Source: an uncultured Bacillota bacterium (GTDB lineage: Bacteria; Bacillota_I; Bacilli_A; RF39; UBA660). From it: DNA of 10,761 nt. This document shows positions 1 through 6,847 of the stretch, one piece after another. The notes beneath the pieces are model-generated. The model was not told where the DNA came from and searched no databases. It saw only the letters and a program-made list of their open reading frames with translations. The stretch lies in contig CAOJZR010000010.1 in the NCBI GenBank assembly GCA_948466105.1, positions 1-10,761 of the forward strand. Direction: 5' to 3'. A program made the position numbers and the translations under genes. Each line of letters starts with the position of its first letter. Within the stretch, counting starts at the first letter, position 1.

Positions 1-369
1 ATGAAAACAAAAGCATTTACCTTAATTGAATTACTAGGTGTGATATTAATACTATCTGTAGTTAGTTTTATTGGCTTTAGTGGGCTTACTAATATGTTGA
101 AAACTAATAAACAAAAAGAATTTAATAACTTTAAAGAAAATCTTTATATTGCTACACAGTCATATATTGAATTGAATAAAAATACATTAACAAATATAAA
201 AAATAATAGTGGGGTTATACTAATAAATGTTCAAACTCTTTATGATGAGGGCTATATTAAAATTATACCTGTTAATCCTAAAACCGAAAAGAGTGCGAGC
301 AATGATCAAATAAAGGTTACAAATAATAATAATATTTTAAATTTTGAATATATTGAGGTGAATCAATGA
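1..369 (+). CDS. Type IV pilin-like (prepilin/pseudopilin) protein
   Basis: Encodes 122 aa with a class III (prepilin) signal. A very short basic leader, MKTKA, is followed by FTLIELLGVILILSV: Phe at +1, Glu at +5 (residue 10), then a hydrophobic helix to about residue 32. This is the hallmark of type IV pilins and type II pseudopilins, including the ComGC group, which a prepilin peptidase cleaves and methylates. The residue before the cleavage site is Ala5, not the usual Gly. The rest is a small polar Asn/Lys-rich domain without cysteines, so nothing supports a disulfide. The ATG is the first base of the window, so its ribosome binding site and any upstream pilus genes cannot be seen. The stop overlaps the pgk start (ATGA), implying translational coupling. 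The specific role (DNA uptake, adhesion, secretion) cannot be told. Confidence 0.8.
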   Translation: MKTKAFTLIELLGVILILSVVSFIGFSGLTNMLKTNKQKEFNNFKENLYIATQSYIELNKNTLTNIKNNSGVILINVQTLYDEGYIKIIPVNPKTEKSASNDQIKVTNNNNILNFEYIEVNQ

Positions 370-1547
370 AAAAAACAATAAAAGATTATGAGTTAAAAAA
401 TAAAAAAGTAATAATAAGAGTTGACTTTAATGTACCAATAAAAAATCAACAAATAAGTGATGATACAAGAATAAAAGAAGCTCTTAAAACAATTAATTAT
501 GCCATTAATAAAAAAGCCAAAGTAATTCTTATGTCACATCTTGGACGTATAAAAGACACAAGTGATAGACAAAAAGCTTCGCTTCGAGTGGTAGCTAAAA
601 GATTAGAAGAATTGTTAAATAAAAAAGTTATTTTTGTTGATGAGACAAGAGGAGAACAGTTAGAAAAAGCTATTGCTAGTTTAAAAGGTGGACAAGTCCT
701 TCTTATGGAAAATACTCGATTTGAAGATTTAAATGATAAAAGTGAGAGTCAAAATAATGAAGAATTAGGTGCTTATTGGGCTAGTTTAGGTGAACTTTTT
801 ATAAATGATGCTTTTGGTACTTCACATCGTGCTCATGCTTCTAATGTAGGCATTGCTTCCCACCTACCTAGTGGTCTTGGTTTTTTAGTTGAAAAGGAAT
901 TAGAGGTTTTAACTAAAAATATAAAAACACCTAAAAGACCTTTTTGTGTTATTTTAGGTGGTGCTAAAGTAAGTGATAAAATAGGCGTTATTAAATCACT
1001 TGTTGAGAAAGCTGATTATATTTTAATTGGTGGAGCAATGGCTAATACTTTTTTATTAGCAAGTAATATATCTGTTGGTTCTTCCTTAGTTGAAAATGAT
1101 TTTGTTAGTTTTTGTAAAGAAATTTTAGATAATAATGAAGAAAAAATCATTTTACCAATTGATGTTAGTGTCGCAAGTAATATAAATGCCCAAGTAGCGC
1201 AGAATGTTTTTGTTAACGAAGTTAATGATGAAGAACAAATTTTAGATATTGGTCCTAGAACTGTTGAATTATTTAAAAAATATTTAGAAAAAAGTCAAAC
1301 TATTATTTGGAATGGACCTGTTGGTGCTTTCGAATATGAACCTTTTAAAGTAGGAACTAATGCTTTGTGTGAGGTTTTAAAAAATATTGATGCAATAAAA
1401 ATAGTCGGCGGTGGTGATAGTGCTAGTGCTGTTAAAAACTTTGGCTATGATAGTTTTTTTACCCATATATCAACTGGTGGTGGAGCCTCTTTAGAACTAT
1501 TAGAAGGTAAAATTTTACCAGGAGTCGATATTATTGATGAAAAATAA
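366..1547 (+). CDS. pgk: Phosphoglycerate kinase
   Basis: Cytoplasmic glycolytic enzyme that transfers phosphate from 1,3-bisphosphoglycerate to ADP, giving ATP and 3-phosphoglycerate. At 393 aa it is full length for bacterial Pgk. Visible family motifs in order: RVDFNVP (18-24), DDTRI, the SHLGR substrate loop, LMENTRF, NDAFGTSHRAHAS, GGAKVSDKIGVI of the nucleotide-binding half, NGPVGAFE, GGGDSASAV, and the C-terminal STGGGASLELLEGK. All the expected substrate and nucleotide loops look intact. The start is the ATG overlapping the prepilin stop, preceded by GAGGTG at 355-360 with a 5-nt spacer. The 3' end overlaps the next gene by about 11 nt. With tpiA further down the same apparent transcript it supplies lower glycolysis. 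Identification is secure. Confidence 0.98.
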   Translation: MKKTIKDYELKNKKVIIRVDFNVPIKNQQISDDTRIKEALKTINYAINKKAKVILMSHLGRIKDTSDRQKASLRVVAKRLEELLNKKVIFVDETRGEQLEKAIASLKGGQVLLMENTRFEDLNDKSESQNNEELGAYWASLGELFINDAFGTSHRAHASNVGIASHLPSGLGFLVEKELEVLTKNIKTPKRPFCVILGGAKVSDKIGVIKSLVEKADYILIGGAMANTFLLASNISVGSSLVENDFVSFCKEILDNNEEKIILPIDVSVASNINAQVAQNVFVNEVNDEEQILDIGPRTVELFKKYLEKSQTIIWNGPVGAFEYEPFKVGTNALCEVLKNIDAIKIVGGGDSASAVKNFGYDSFFTHISTGGGASLELLEGKILPGVDIIDEK

Positions 1548-2541
1548 AATAAAAAGTAAGTTAAATATAATCGCTTTAATTATTATAACTTTAATTGTTT
1601 TATATTTTTCATTAAAAGATGATTTTTATACTATTTTAAAATATATTTTTAATTTAAATGTTTGGTGGTTTTTACTGGCTTTATTATTCATGTTTATCTA
1701 TTATGTTTTAAGATCAGTTCCACTTAACACTTTTATAAAAAAATTCTCCACTAATCATAAATTTATAAGCACCTTTCGGATAACTTTAATCACGCAATTT
1801 TTTAATGCTGTAACACCTTTTTCAAGTGGTGGACAGCCTTTTCAAGCTTATTATCTTAAAAAGCATAACATAAGTCTTGTTGATGGTACTAATATTATTA
1901 TTCAAAATTTTATTGTTTATCAAATAGCTTTAATTATTTTAGGAATATTTGCTATTACATATAACCATTTTTCACCTATTTTTAAAGAAGCTCAAATTCT
2001 AAAAAATTTAGTGACATTAGGTTTTATTATAAACACAAGTATTACTATTCTCCTATTTTTAGTTGCTTTTTTAGAAAAACTTAACAATTTAATTATAAAA
2101 CTAGTTATAAAAATTTTAACATTTTTAAAAATCGTAAAAGATAGTAATAATATAGAAAATTCATTTAAAAATTATACTGCTCGTTTTCATCAAGGCGCTA
2201 AAACTTTGATTGCTGATAAAAAACTATTTATTGGTATGATTTTTATTAATGTTTTAGCGCTATGTGTTTTGTATATAACACCACAATTACTGCTATTTAG
2301 TTTAGGGCATTATAATGTCAATGGTCTTTATGCCATTATTGCTTCTTCGTATGTTATGTTAATGGGTTCATTTGTACCAATTCCTGGTGGCTCAGGTGGT
2401 TTAGAATATGGTTTTATTGCCTTTTATGGCAACTTTTTATCAGGACCTATCTTAAATGCGACAATGTTATTATGGCGTTTTATAACCTATTATTTAGGTA
2501 TGTTCATTGGTGCTATTGCAATGAATATAAAGGAGAAATAA
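1537..2541 (+). CDS. Lysylphosphatidylglycerol synthase TM-region / flippase-like integral membrane protein (UPF0104 type)
   Basis: Encodes a 334-aa polytopic membrane protein with several hydrophobic segments. It resembles the flippase-like half of MprF and AglD/UPF0104 proteins (LPG_synthase_TM family). Key signatures are a TPFSSGGQPFQAYYL segment near residue 90 and PIPGGSGGLEYGF near residue 285, both typical of this family. No lysyl-transferase domain is present. Two adjacent starts exist, TTG at 1534 and ATG at 1537, differing by one residue; an AGGAG at 1520-1524 could serve either. The gene overlaps the pgk 3' end and ends 2 nt before a GT4 glycosyltransferase start. From family and neighbourhood I infer a role in moving or handling a lipid or glycolipid across the membrane, perhaps the product of the next gene. 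The substrate is unknown. Confidence 0.85.
   Translation: MKNKIKSKLNIIALIIITLIVLYFSLKDDFYTILKYIFNLNVWWFLLALLFMFIYYVLRSVPLNTFIKKFSTNHKFISTFRITLITQFFNAVTPFSSGGQPFQAYYLKKHNISLVDGTNIIIQNFIVYQIALIILGIFAITYNHFSPIFKEAQILKNLVTLGFIINTSITILLFLVAFLEKLNNLIIKLVIKILTFLKIVKDSNNIENSFKNYTARFHQGAKTLIADKKLFIGMIFINVLALCVLYITPQLLLFSLGHYNVNGLYAIIASSYVMLMGSFVPIPGGSGGLEYGFIAFYGNFLSGPILNATMLLWRFITYYLGMFIGAIAMNIKEK
2531..2535 (+). promoter_or_regulatory. Ribosome binding site deciding the glycosyltransferase start
   Basis: AGGAG lies 8 nt before ATG 2544 and inside the last codons of the preceding membrane-protein gene. The open frame extends upstream to an ATG at 2472, but that start has no comparable site and would encode residues that are only the shadow of the previous gene. 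Confidence 0.75.
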
Positions 2542-2543
2542 TT

Positions 2544-3785
2544 ATGCGAATAGGAATTTTTACAGATACTTATCCACCATATATAAATGGCGTGTCAACC
2601 AGTATTATTATGTTAGAGCGTGCTTTACAAAAACTTGGACATCAAGTATATATAGTAACAGTCAATCCTACTAAAATGTCTTATAATTATGAAAGTGATA
2701 GGATAATAAGACTTCCAGGTATTCCTATTGGAATATATGACTATCGTCTTTCAAGTGTTTATCCCCTTAGAGTTATAAAAAAGATAAAAAGATGGAATCT
2801 AGATGTTATTCATTCACAAACAGAATTTGGAGTTGGCACATTTGCGCGGATTATTGCAAATCAATTCGATATTCCTCTTGTCCATACCTATCATACGATG
2901 TATGAAGACTATGTCCATTATATAACTAAAGGCTATTTTGATGGACCAAGCAAAAAAATTGTTGAATATTTGACAAAATTTTACTGTGATAAAACAACTA
3001 GTGAATTAATTGTTCCTACTAAAAAAACCTATGATTTATTTAAACAAAAATACAAATATGCACGCAATGTACATATTATCCCAACGGGTATTGAAATAGA
3101 ACGCTTTTATAAAGAAAATATTAATCAAAATGAGGTTGAGCATCTAAAGAAAAAATATAATATTACCCCTAATGATTTTATTATTTTATTTGTGGGTAGA
3201 CTAGCTGAGGAAAAAAATGTTGAATTTTTAATTAATAATCATATTCCTTTAGTTAAAAAATATAAAAATGTTAAATTACTTATTATTGGTGATGGTCCTG
3301 ATATTGAAAAATATAAAATGTTAGTACAAAAAAGTAAAATTACTAACAATGTAATTTTTACAGGTAAAGTTCCTTGGGAGGAAATTCCTAAATATTATGC
3401 TATGGCATCTGTTTTCGCAACAGCTTCAACTAGTGAAACCCAAGGACTTACTGTAATAGAAGCAATGGCTGCTTCTCTTTGTGTTGTTGCCATTAATGAT
3501 GAGGCCTTTAATAGTGTTATTATTAACAACTTAAATGGGATGATTTTTAATAATAAAAATGAATATAGAAAGTGCATTGAAACTCTTTTCAATAATCATG
3601 ATTTGTTAGCTAAAATAGGAATGCAAGCACGAACTTCCTCACTAACTTATTCATCAAAATACTTTGCTCAACGAGTATTAGATGTTTATAAGTGCGCCAT
3701 TATAGGTAGTGATAAAAAGAAAAGAGGTTTTTTTCCTAAATTTGTTGATACATTAAAAGGAGGAATAAAGTGGGGCAGAAATTAA
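2544..3785 (+). CDS. GT4-family glycosyltransferase, likely diacylglycerol glucosyltransferase type
   Basis: Encodes 413 aa with the two-domain GT-B layout of retaining GT4 enzymes. The N-terminal domain opens MRIGIFTDTYPPYINGVSTS, typical of enzymes related to 1,2-diacylglycerol 3-glucosyltransferases (Acholeplasma monoglucosyldiacylglycerol synthase, LafA-like). A histidine-rich HTYHTMYEDYVHY segment follows. The C-terminal domain has FVGRLAEEKNV, the nucleotide-sugar-binding region, and SETQGLTVIEAMA, which holds the E-x7-E motif of the catalytic site. The tail (KKKRGFFPKF onward) is basic with aromatic residues, suiting attachment to an anionic membrane surface. Such enzymes glucosylate diacylglycerol at the cytoplasmic face, giving glycolipid or a lipoteichoic-acid anchor. 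The start is ATG 2544, set by AGGAG at 2531-2535. The 3' end overlaps tpiA by 16 nt. Exact acceptor and sugar are inferred from family resemblance only. Confidence 0.88.
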   Translation: MRIGIFTDTYPPYINGVSTSIIMLERALQKLGHQVYIVTVNPTKMSYNYESDRIIRLPGIPIGIYDYRLSSVYPLRVIKKIKRWNLDVIHSQTEFGVGTFARIIANQFDIPLVHTYHTMYEDYVHYITKGYFDGPSKKIVEYLTKFYCDKTTSELIVPTKKTYDLFKQKYKYARNVHIIPTGIEIERFYKENINQNEVEHLKKKYNITPNDFIILFVGRLAEEKNVEFLINNHIPLVKKYKNVKLLIIGDGPDIEKYKMLVQKSKITNNVIFTGKVPWEEIPKYYAMASVFATASTSETQGLTVIEAMAASLCVVAINDEAFNSVIINNLNGMIFNNKNEYRKCIETLFNNHDLLAKIGMQARTSSLTYSSKYFAQRVLDVYKCAIIGSDKKKRGFFPKFVDTLKGGIKWGRN

Positions 3786-4507
3786 TTGTTGCTAATTTAA
3801 AGATGCAACAAACCATTGAAGATGTTAGTGAATATTTGAAAATTATCCAAAAAAAAACGAATTTAAAGAAGAGAAACGTTGTTATCTGTCCTACTAGTAT
3901 ATTTGTTCCTTATTTTATGAAACAAGGTTTTAGCGTTGGGTTACAGAATATCTTTTTTAGAAGTAGTGGTGCTTATACTGGAGAGGTTTCACCTTTGCAG
4001 GCTAAGAGCATGGGGATTAATTATGTTATATTAGGTCACAGTGAGCGTCGTAGCTATTTTAATGAAAATGATATTGATATTAATAATAAAATGAAAGAAG
4101 CTTTAAAAAATAACTTAAAAGTTATTCTATGTATAGGAGAAACTTTAGAAGAAAAAAATTTGCTTAAAACGGATCGTGTTTTAAAACGCCAACTTATGGT
4201 TGGTTTAAAAGAAATATCATTATTTGATTTTGATAATATTTTTATTGCATATGAACCAATATGGGCGATAGGAACTAATATTATACCTGAAGTAACAGAA
4301 ATAGAAAAAACTACAGCCTTTATAAAAAATATAGTGGAAAAGTTGTATAAAGCCAGTAACATTAAAGTATTATATGGTGGTAGTGTAAATGATACTAATA
4401 TAAAAGAATTACAAAATGTTTCTAATATAAGTGGTTACTTGATTGGTGGTAGTGCTCTTGATGCCAAAAAACTAGCTAAAATAGTAGATATTGTCGATAA
4501 GGATTAG
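3770..4507 (+). CDS. tpiA: Triosephosphate isomerase
   Basis: Glycolytic enzyme that interconverts dihydroxyacetone phosphate and glyceraldehyde 3-phosphate in the cytoplasm. At 245 aa it is near the usual 248-255. Catalytic features are present: Asn9 and Lys11 in ANLKM, His90 in the ILGHSERR motif, Glu162 in AYEPIWAIGTN, and the phosphate-binding LYGGSVND and GYLIGGSAL. Near the N terminus the normally invariant NWKMN reads NLKMQ, so the usual Trp is Leu and the second Asn is Gln. The start is GTG 3770, preceded by a strong AGGAGG at 3758-3763 with a 6-nt spacer, and overlaps the glycosyltransferase gene by 16 nt. It is the last gene of the pgk transcript, followed by an intrinsic terminator. 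Confidence 0.97.
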   Translation: MGQKLIVANLKMQQTIEDVSEYLKIIQKKTNLKKRNVVICPTSIFVPYFMKQGFSVGLQNIFFRSSGAYTGEVSPLQAKSMGINYVILGHSERRSYFNENDIDINNKMKEALKNNLKVILCIGETLEEKNLLKTDRVLKRQLMVGLKEISLFDFDNIFIAYEPIWAIGTNIIPEVTEIEKTTAFIKNIVEKLYKASNIKVLYGGSVNDTNIKELQNVSNISGYLIGGSALDAKKLAKIVDIVDKD

Positions 4508-4555
4508 CTTATTTCGTGTGAAATTAATCGCTTAATTATTAAATTTAATTATTTT

Positions 4556-4582
4556 AAACAGCAATAAAGATGCTGTTTTTTT
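4556..4582 (+). terminator. Rho-independent terminator after tpiA
   Basis: An 8-bp stem (AAACAGCA at 4556-4563 with TGCTGTTT at 4571-4578) encloses a 7-nt loop and runs into seven T residues (4576-4582). It lies about 50 nt after the tpiA stop and ends the prepilin-to-tpiA transcript. Confidence 0.85.
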
Positions 4583-4601
4583 GTGACATTATTTTATCTT
4601 T

Positions 4602-4618
4602 TTCGACATATTTCGACA
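4602..4618 (-). promoter_or_regulatory. Two tandem Spo0A-binding boxes (0A boxes)
   Basis: TTCGACA occurs at 4602-4608 and 4612-4618. The reverse complement, TGTCGAA, is the exact core of the known Spo0A box, and the second copy extends to TTTGTCGAAA on the minus strand. The copies start 10 bp apart, one helical turn, so two receiver-activated Spo0A monomers could bind side by side on one DNA face. They lie about 22 bp upstream of the putative -35 of spo0A, implying autoregulation. The motif match is direct; the function is inferred from Bacillus and Clostridium Spo0A. Confidence 0.75.
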
Positions 4619-4639
4619 AAACTAGCTAAAATTACCCCC

Positions 4640-4668
4640 TAGAAAAAGCTAAAAGATGATAGTATAAT
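4640..4668 (+). promoter_or_regulatory. Putative spo0A promoter (sigma-A type)
   Basis: A perfect TATAAT -10 at 4663-4668 is preceded by TAGAAA at 4640-4645 (4 of 6 matches to TTGACA) with a 17-bp spacer. Transcription would begin near 4675, giving a leader of roughly 24 nt before ATG 4699. I found no convincing sigma-H-type sequence, which drives the sporulation promoter of spo0A in Bacillus subtilis. Confidence 0.6.
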
Positions 4669-4687
4669 TTATTTATGCTAAAAATAG

Positions 4688-4693
4688 AAGGAG
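4688..4693 (+). promoter_or_regulatory. Ribosome binding site of spo0A
   Basis: AAGGAG sits 5 nt before ATG 4699. An in-frame ATG at 4675 lies upstream of this site and almost at the predicted transcription start, so it is not the likely start codon. Confidence 0.85.
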
Positions 4694-4698
4694 ATAAT

Positions 4699-5466
4699 AT
4701 GGAAAAAATAAGAATTCTTATGATTGATGATAACGTCAATTTAATAAATATGGTTAAAGAATATTTTACCAATAATGATAATATCAGTATTGATTTTGAA
4801 GCCTATGATGGAAGTGAAGGAATAAATGTATTAGAAGAACAAATAAATAATATAGACCTTGTTCTTTTAGATTTAATTATGCCTAAAAAAGATGGTTTAT
4901 ATGTATTAGATGAAATGCAAAAAAGAGGAATATCAAAAAATGTAATTGTAGAAACTAGCTATAACGCTAGTGAAGTTATTCAGGAAGTATCTAGTTATGG
5001 AGCAAGTTATTTTATTTTAAAGCCATTTGAAATGGTTGATTTAGAAAAAAGAATTTTAGATGTATCAAAACGAAAAAATAACAATAACAATATTGATTTT
5101 TACCATAATAATCTACAAGTGTCTATTACAAGAGTTTTACATGAACTAGGCATTCCTTCACATATTAAAGGTTATCAATATATTAGAGAAGCTGTAAGTG
5201 TTATCTTTGAACGTCCAGAAACTATAGGCGGAATAACTAAAGAATTATATCCTGAACTTGCAGAAAAATTTAATACAACTGTGTCAAGAGTTGAAAGAGC
5301 AATTAGACATGCTATTGAGGTATCATGGAATAGAGGCAATTGGGAACTTATGGAGCAAATATTTGGCCATAGTGTTGATATTGATAAAGCTAAACCAACG
5401 AATAGTGAATTCATTGTAACAATTGCAGATAAGTTACGTTTAGATTTCCATAAAATAGGTGTTTAA
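4699..5466 (+). CDS. spo0A: Sporulation master response regulator Spo0A
   Basis: Encodes 255 aa, close to the 267 of Bacillus Spo0A. The N-terminal receiver domain has the acidic pair Asp10/Asp11, phospho-acceptor Asp58 in LVLLDLIMP, Thr86 in ETSYNA (usual form LTAFGQ), and Lys108 in the hallmark [11 protein letters not shown] short Asn/Lys-rich linker (about 127-135) joins the effector domain. That domain has the family-specific stretches [36 protein letters not shown], the recognition segment [16 protein letters not shown], and [17 protein letters not shown]. These are diagnostic of Spo0A, not of generic response regulators. Phosphorylated Spo0A dimerises and binds 0A boxes to start sporulation. 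The gene is monocistronic, with two 0A boxes upstream and a terminator after it. The spoIVB gene often found just before spo0A is not here. Confidence 0.98.
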   Translation: MEKIRILMIDDNVNLINMVKEYFTNNDNISIDFEAYDGSEGINVLEEQINNIDLVLLDLIMPKKDGLYVLDEMQKRGISKNVIVETSYNASEVIQEVSSYGASYFILKPFEMVDLEKRILDVSKRKNNNNNIDFYHNNLQVSITRVLHELGIPSHIKGYQYIREAVSVIFERPETIGGITKELYPELAEKFNTTVSRVERAIRHAIEVSWNRGNWELMEQIFGHSVDIDKAKPTNSEFIVTIADKLRLDFHKIGV

Positions 5467-5524
5467 AAACAATTTGTTTTTCTCATAGTAAAAACTATGT
5501 AAAATAAAGCAAGGATTTAAAACT

Positions 5525-5555
5525 AAGACTTATTTATCAAAAAGTCTTTTTTTTT
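5525..5555 (+). terminator. Rho-independent terminator after spo0A
   Basis: A 7-bp stem (AAGACTT at 5525-5531 with AAGTCTT at 5542-5548) encloses a 10-nt loop and leads into nine T residues (5547-5555). It separates spo0A from the rnf operon. Confidence 0.8.
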
Positions 5556-5569
5556 ATAAATAAAACATG

Positions 5570-5575
5570 TATAAT
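5570..5575 (+). promoter_or_regulatory. Possible -10 element of the rnf operon promoter
   Basis: TATAAT stands 26 nt before the rnfC start codon and just after the spo0A terminator, the only place a promoter for rnfC could lie downstream of that terminator. The region 16-18 bp upstream is the terminator's T-run and gives no recognisable -35, and there is no exact TGn extension. Weakly supported. Confidence 0.4.
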
Positions 5576-5588
5576 AATGATTAGAATA

Positions 5589-5594
5589 GAGGTG
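5589..5594 (+). promoter_or_regulatory. Ribosome binding site of rnfC
   Basis: GAGGTG lies 6 nt before ATG 5601. An in-frame ATG at 5577 lies upstream of this site and within or next to the putative promoter, so 5601 is the better start. Confidence 0.7.
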
Positions 5595-5600
5595 GTGCTG

Positions 5601-6842
5601 ATGCGTGTTGTTTTACCTAAGTTTAAAAGTCTTTCAAAAAATAAAGATGTTTTAAAAATAGAGGCTCCTGAATATATTTACATTCCTCTTATTGTTGGAA
5701 GTGATACAGATATTACTATTCTTGTTAAAAAAGAAGAATATGTTTTTAAAGGAATGGTGTTAGGAAAAACAAAGGGGCATTTTCGCATTCCCATTCATAG
5801 TAGCGTTAGTGGTATCGTAAAAGATTTTGTTGAGAAAACCTATCATGATGGTACTAAAGTTAAATGTATCAAAATAGAAAATGATTTTGAAGAGAGAACA
5901 CAAGAGCCAGTGCTTTCTAGAAAAGATATGTCAAAATTAACTAAAAAAGAATTTATAAGTCTTTTACAAGAAAAAGGTATTGTTGGTATGGGAGGAAGTG
6001 GTTTTCCTACCTATGTTAAATATGATAATGACAACATTAATACTTTAATTGTAAATGCCGTTGAGTGTGAACCCTATATAACTGCTGATAATGCAATTAT
6101 TCATCAGAAAGCACAGGAAATATTAGACACAATTGATACAATTATGGAGATAAATAATATTAATGAGGCTTTTATTGCTATTAAAAAAAATAATCAAGAA
6201 TTAAAAGATGTTTTTGATAATTTTTTAGGAACTTTTTTAAAGATTAAGATTATTTTAGTTCCAGATATCTATCCTATGGGATGGGAACGCTATTTAGTTA
6301 AATATATTAAACACACCACTTATAAGAAATTACCAATAGAAAAGGGAATTGTAGTAAATAATGTTTCAACTATATATGCAATATATGAAGCCTTAAAAAA
6401 AGATAAACCATTAATTGAACGCTTAATAACAATAACTGGTGATATTAAAAACCCTGTTAATATAAATGTTAAAACAGGTACTACCTTGGAGTATATTTTA
6501 ACTAAATTGCAAATAGAAAAAAAATTTATAATAGCAGGTGGGCCAATGATGGGCGTAAATGTACCTGATTTAGTAGTTAGCCCAAATTTAAACTGTGTCA
6601 TTATTTTAGATAACTATAAAGAAACATTAAGCAAAACATGTCTTCGTTGTGGTAAATGTGTAAGTGCTTGTCCTACTAAATTATCACCTGTTTTGATAAA
6701 AGAAAATTTAGACGATAAAGAAAAAATAAAAGAATTAAAGGCAAATAAGTGTATTGAATGTGGTCTTTGCTCTTATATATGTCCTGCTAAAATAAATCTA
6801 AGAGAGTATGTAAGAAAAGCTAAACAAATAGAAAAGGAGTAG
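5601..6842 (+). CDS. rnfC: Rnf electron transport complex subunit C
   Basis: Encodes 413 aa, the peripheral cytoplasmic NADH/FMN and Fe-S subunit of the ferredoxin:NAD oxidoreductase complex. In order: an N-terminal barrel-sandwich-like domain ending in PIHSSVSGIVK (64-74); the glycine-rich GMGGSGFPT (129-137), expected to bind NADH/FMN; NAVECEPYI (152-160); YPMGWERYL around 224-232, where the family has YPQG-x-E; a GGPMMG turn (313-318). Two ferredoxin-type [4Fe-4S] motifs close the protein: Cys347/350/353/357 and Cys384/387/390/394, each followed by Pro as usual. The protein ends about 19 residues after the last cysteine, a compact form. The start at 5601 is set by GAGGTG. It is the first gene of the operon, and rnfD begins 6 nt after its stop. 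In the family RnfC passes electrons to NAD. Confidence 0.96.
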   Translation: MRVVLPKFKSLSKNKDVLKIEAPEYIYIPLIVGSDTDITILVKKEEYVFKGMVLGKTKGHFRIPIHSSVSGIVKDFVEKTYHDGTKVKCIKIENDFEERTQEPVLSRKDMSKLTKKEFISLLQEKGIVGMGGSGFPTYVKYDNDNINTLIVNAVECEPYITADNAIIHQKAQEILDTIDTIMEINNINEAFIAIKKNNQELKDVFDNFLGTFLKIKIILVPDIYPMGWERYLVKYIKHTTYKKLPIEKGIVVNNVSTIYAIYEALKKDKPLIERLITITGDIKNPVNINVKTGTTLEYILTKLQIEKKFIIAGGPMMGVNVPDLVVSPNLNCVIILDNYKETLSKTCLRCGKCVSACPTKLSPVLIKENLDDKEKIKELKANKCIECGLCSYICPAKINLREYVRKAKQIEKE

Positions 6843-6847
6843 ATAAA

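Noticed and set aside
366..400. TGA read as tryptophan (Mollicutes code), extending the prepilin gene
   Set aside because: All other genes use TGG for Trp and have no in-frame TGA, and read-through would stop four codons later at TAA, so nothing supports recoding.
2472..2543. Upstream extension of the glycosyltransferase frame to ATG 2472
   Set aside because: It overlaps the end of the membrane-protein gene in another frame, has no good ribosome binding site, and the family N terminus (MRIGIFTDTYPP) begins at 2544.
3395..3592. Minus-strand open frame inside the glycosyltransferase gene
   Set aside because: Shadow of a confidently identified gene; no ribosome binding site or family features. 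The same applies to minus-strand frames at 4054-4362 (tpiA), 5175-5414 (spo0A) and 6320-6601 (rnfC).
4508..4674. A small RNA or riboswitch between tpiA and spo0A
   Set aside because: The interval is accounted for by a terminator, two 0A boxes and a promoter; no conserved aptamer-like folding was recognised.
4675..4698. Earlier in-frame ATG for spo0A
   Set aside because: It lies at the predicted transcription start and upstream of the AAGGAG site; the receiver domain begins normally at 4699.
5484..5499. Small hairpin CATAGT-AAAA-ACTATG after spo0A
   Set aside because: Six A/T-rich base pairs without a T-run on either strand; the better terminator is at 5525-5555. Too short to call an operator.
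5577..5600. Earlier in-frame ATG for rnfC
   Set aside because: It lies before the GAGGTG site and next to the putative -10; the codons through the ribosome binding site give no family-like residues.
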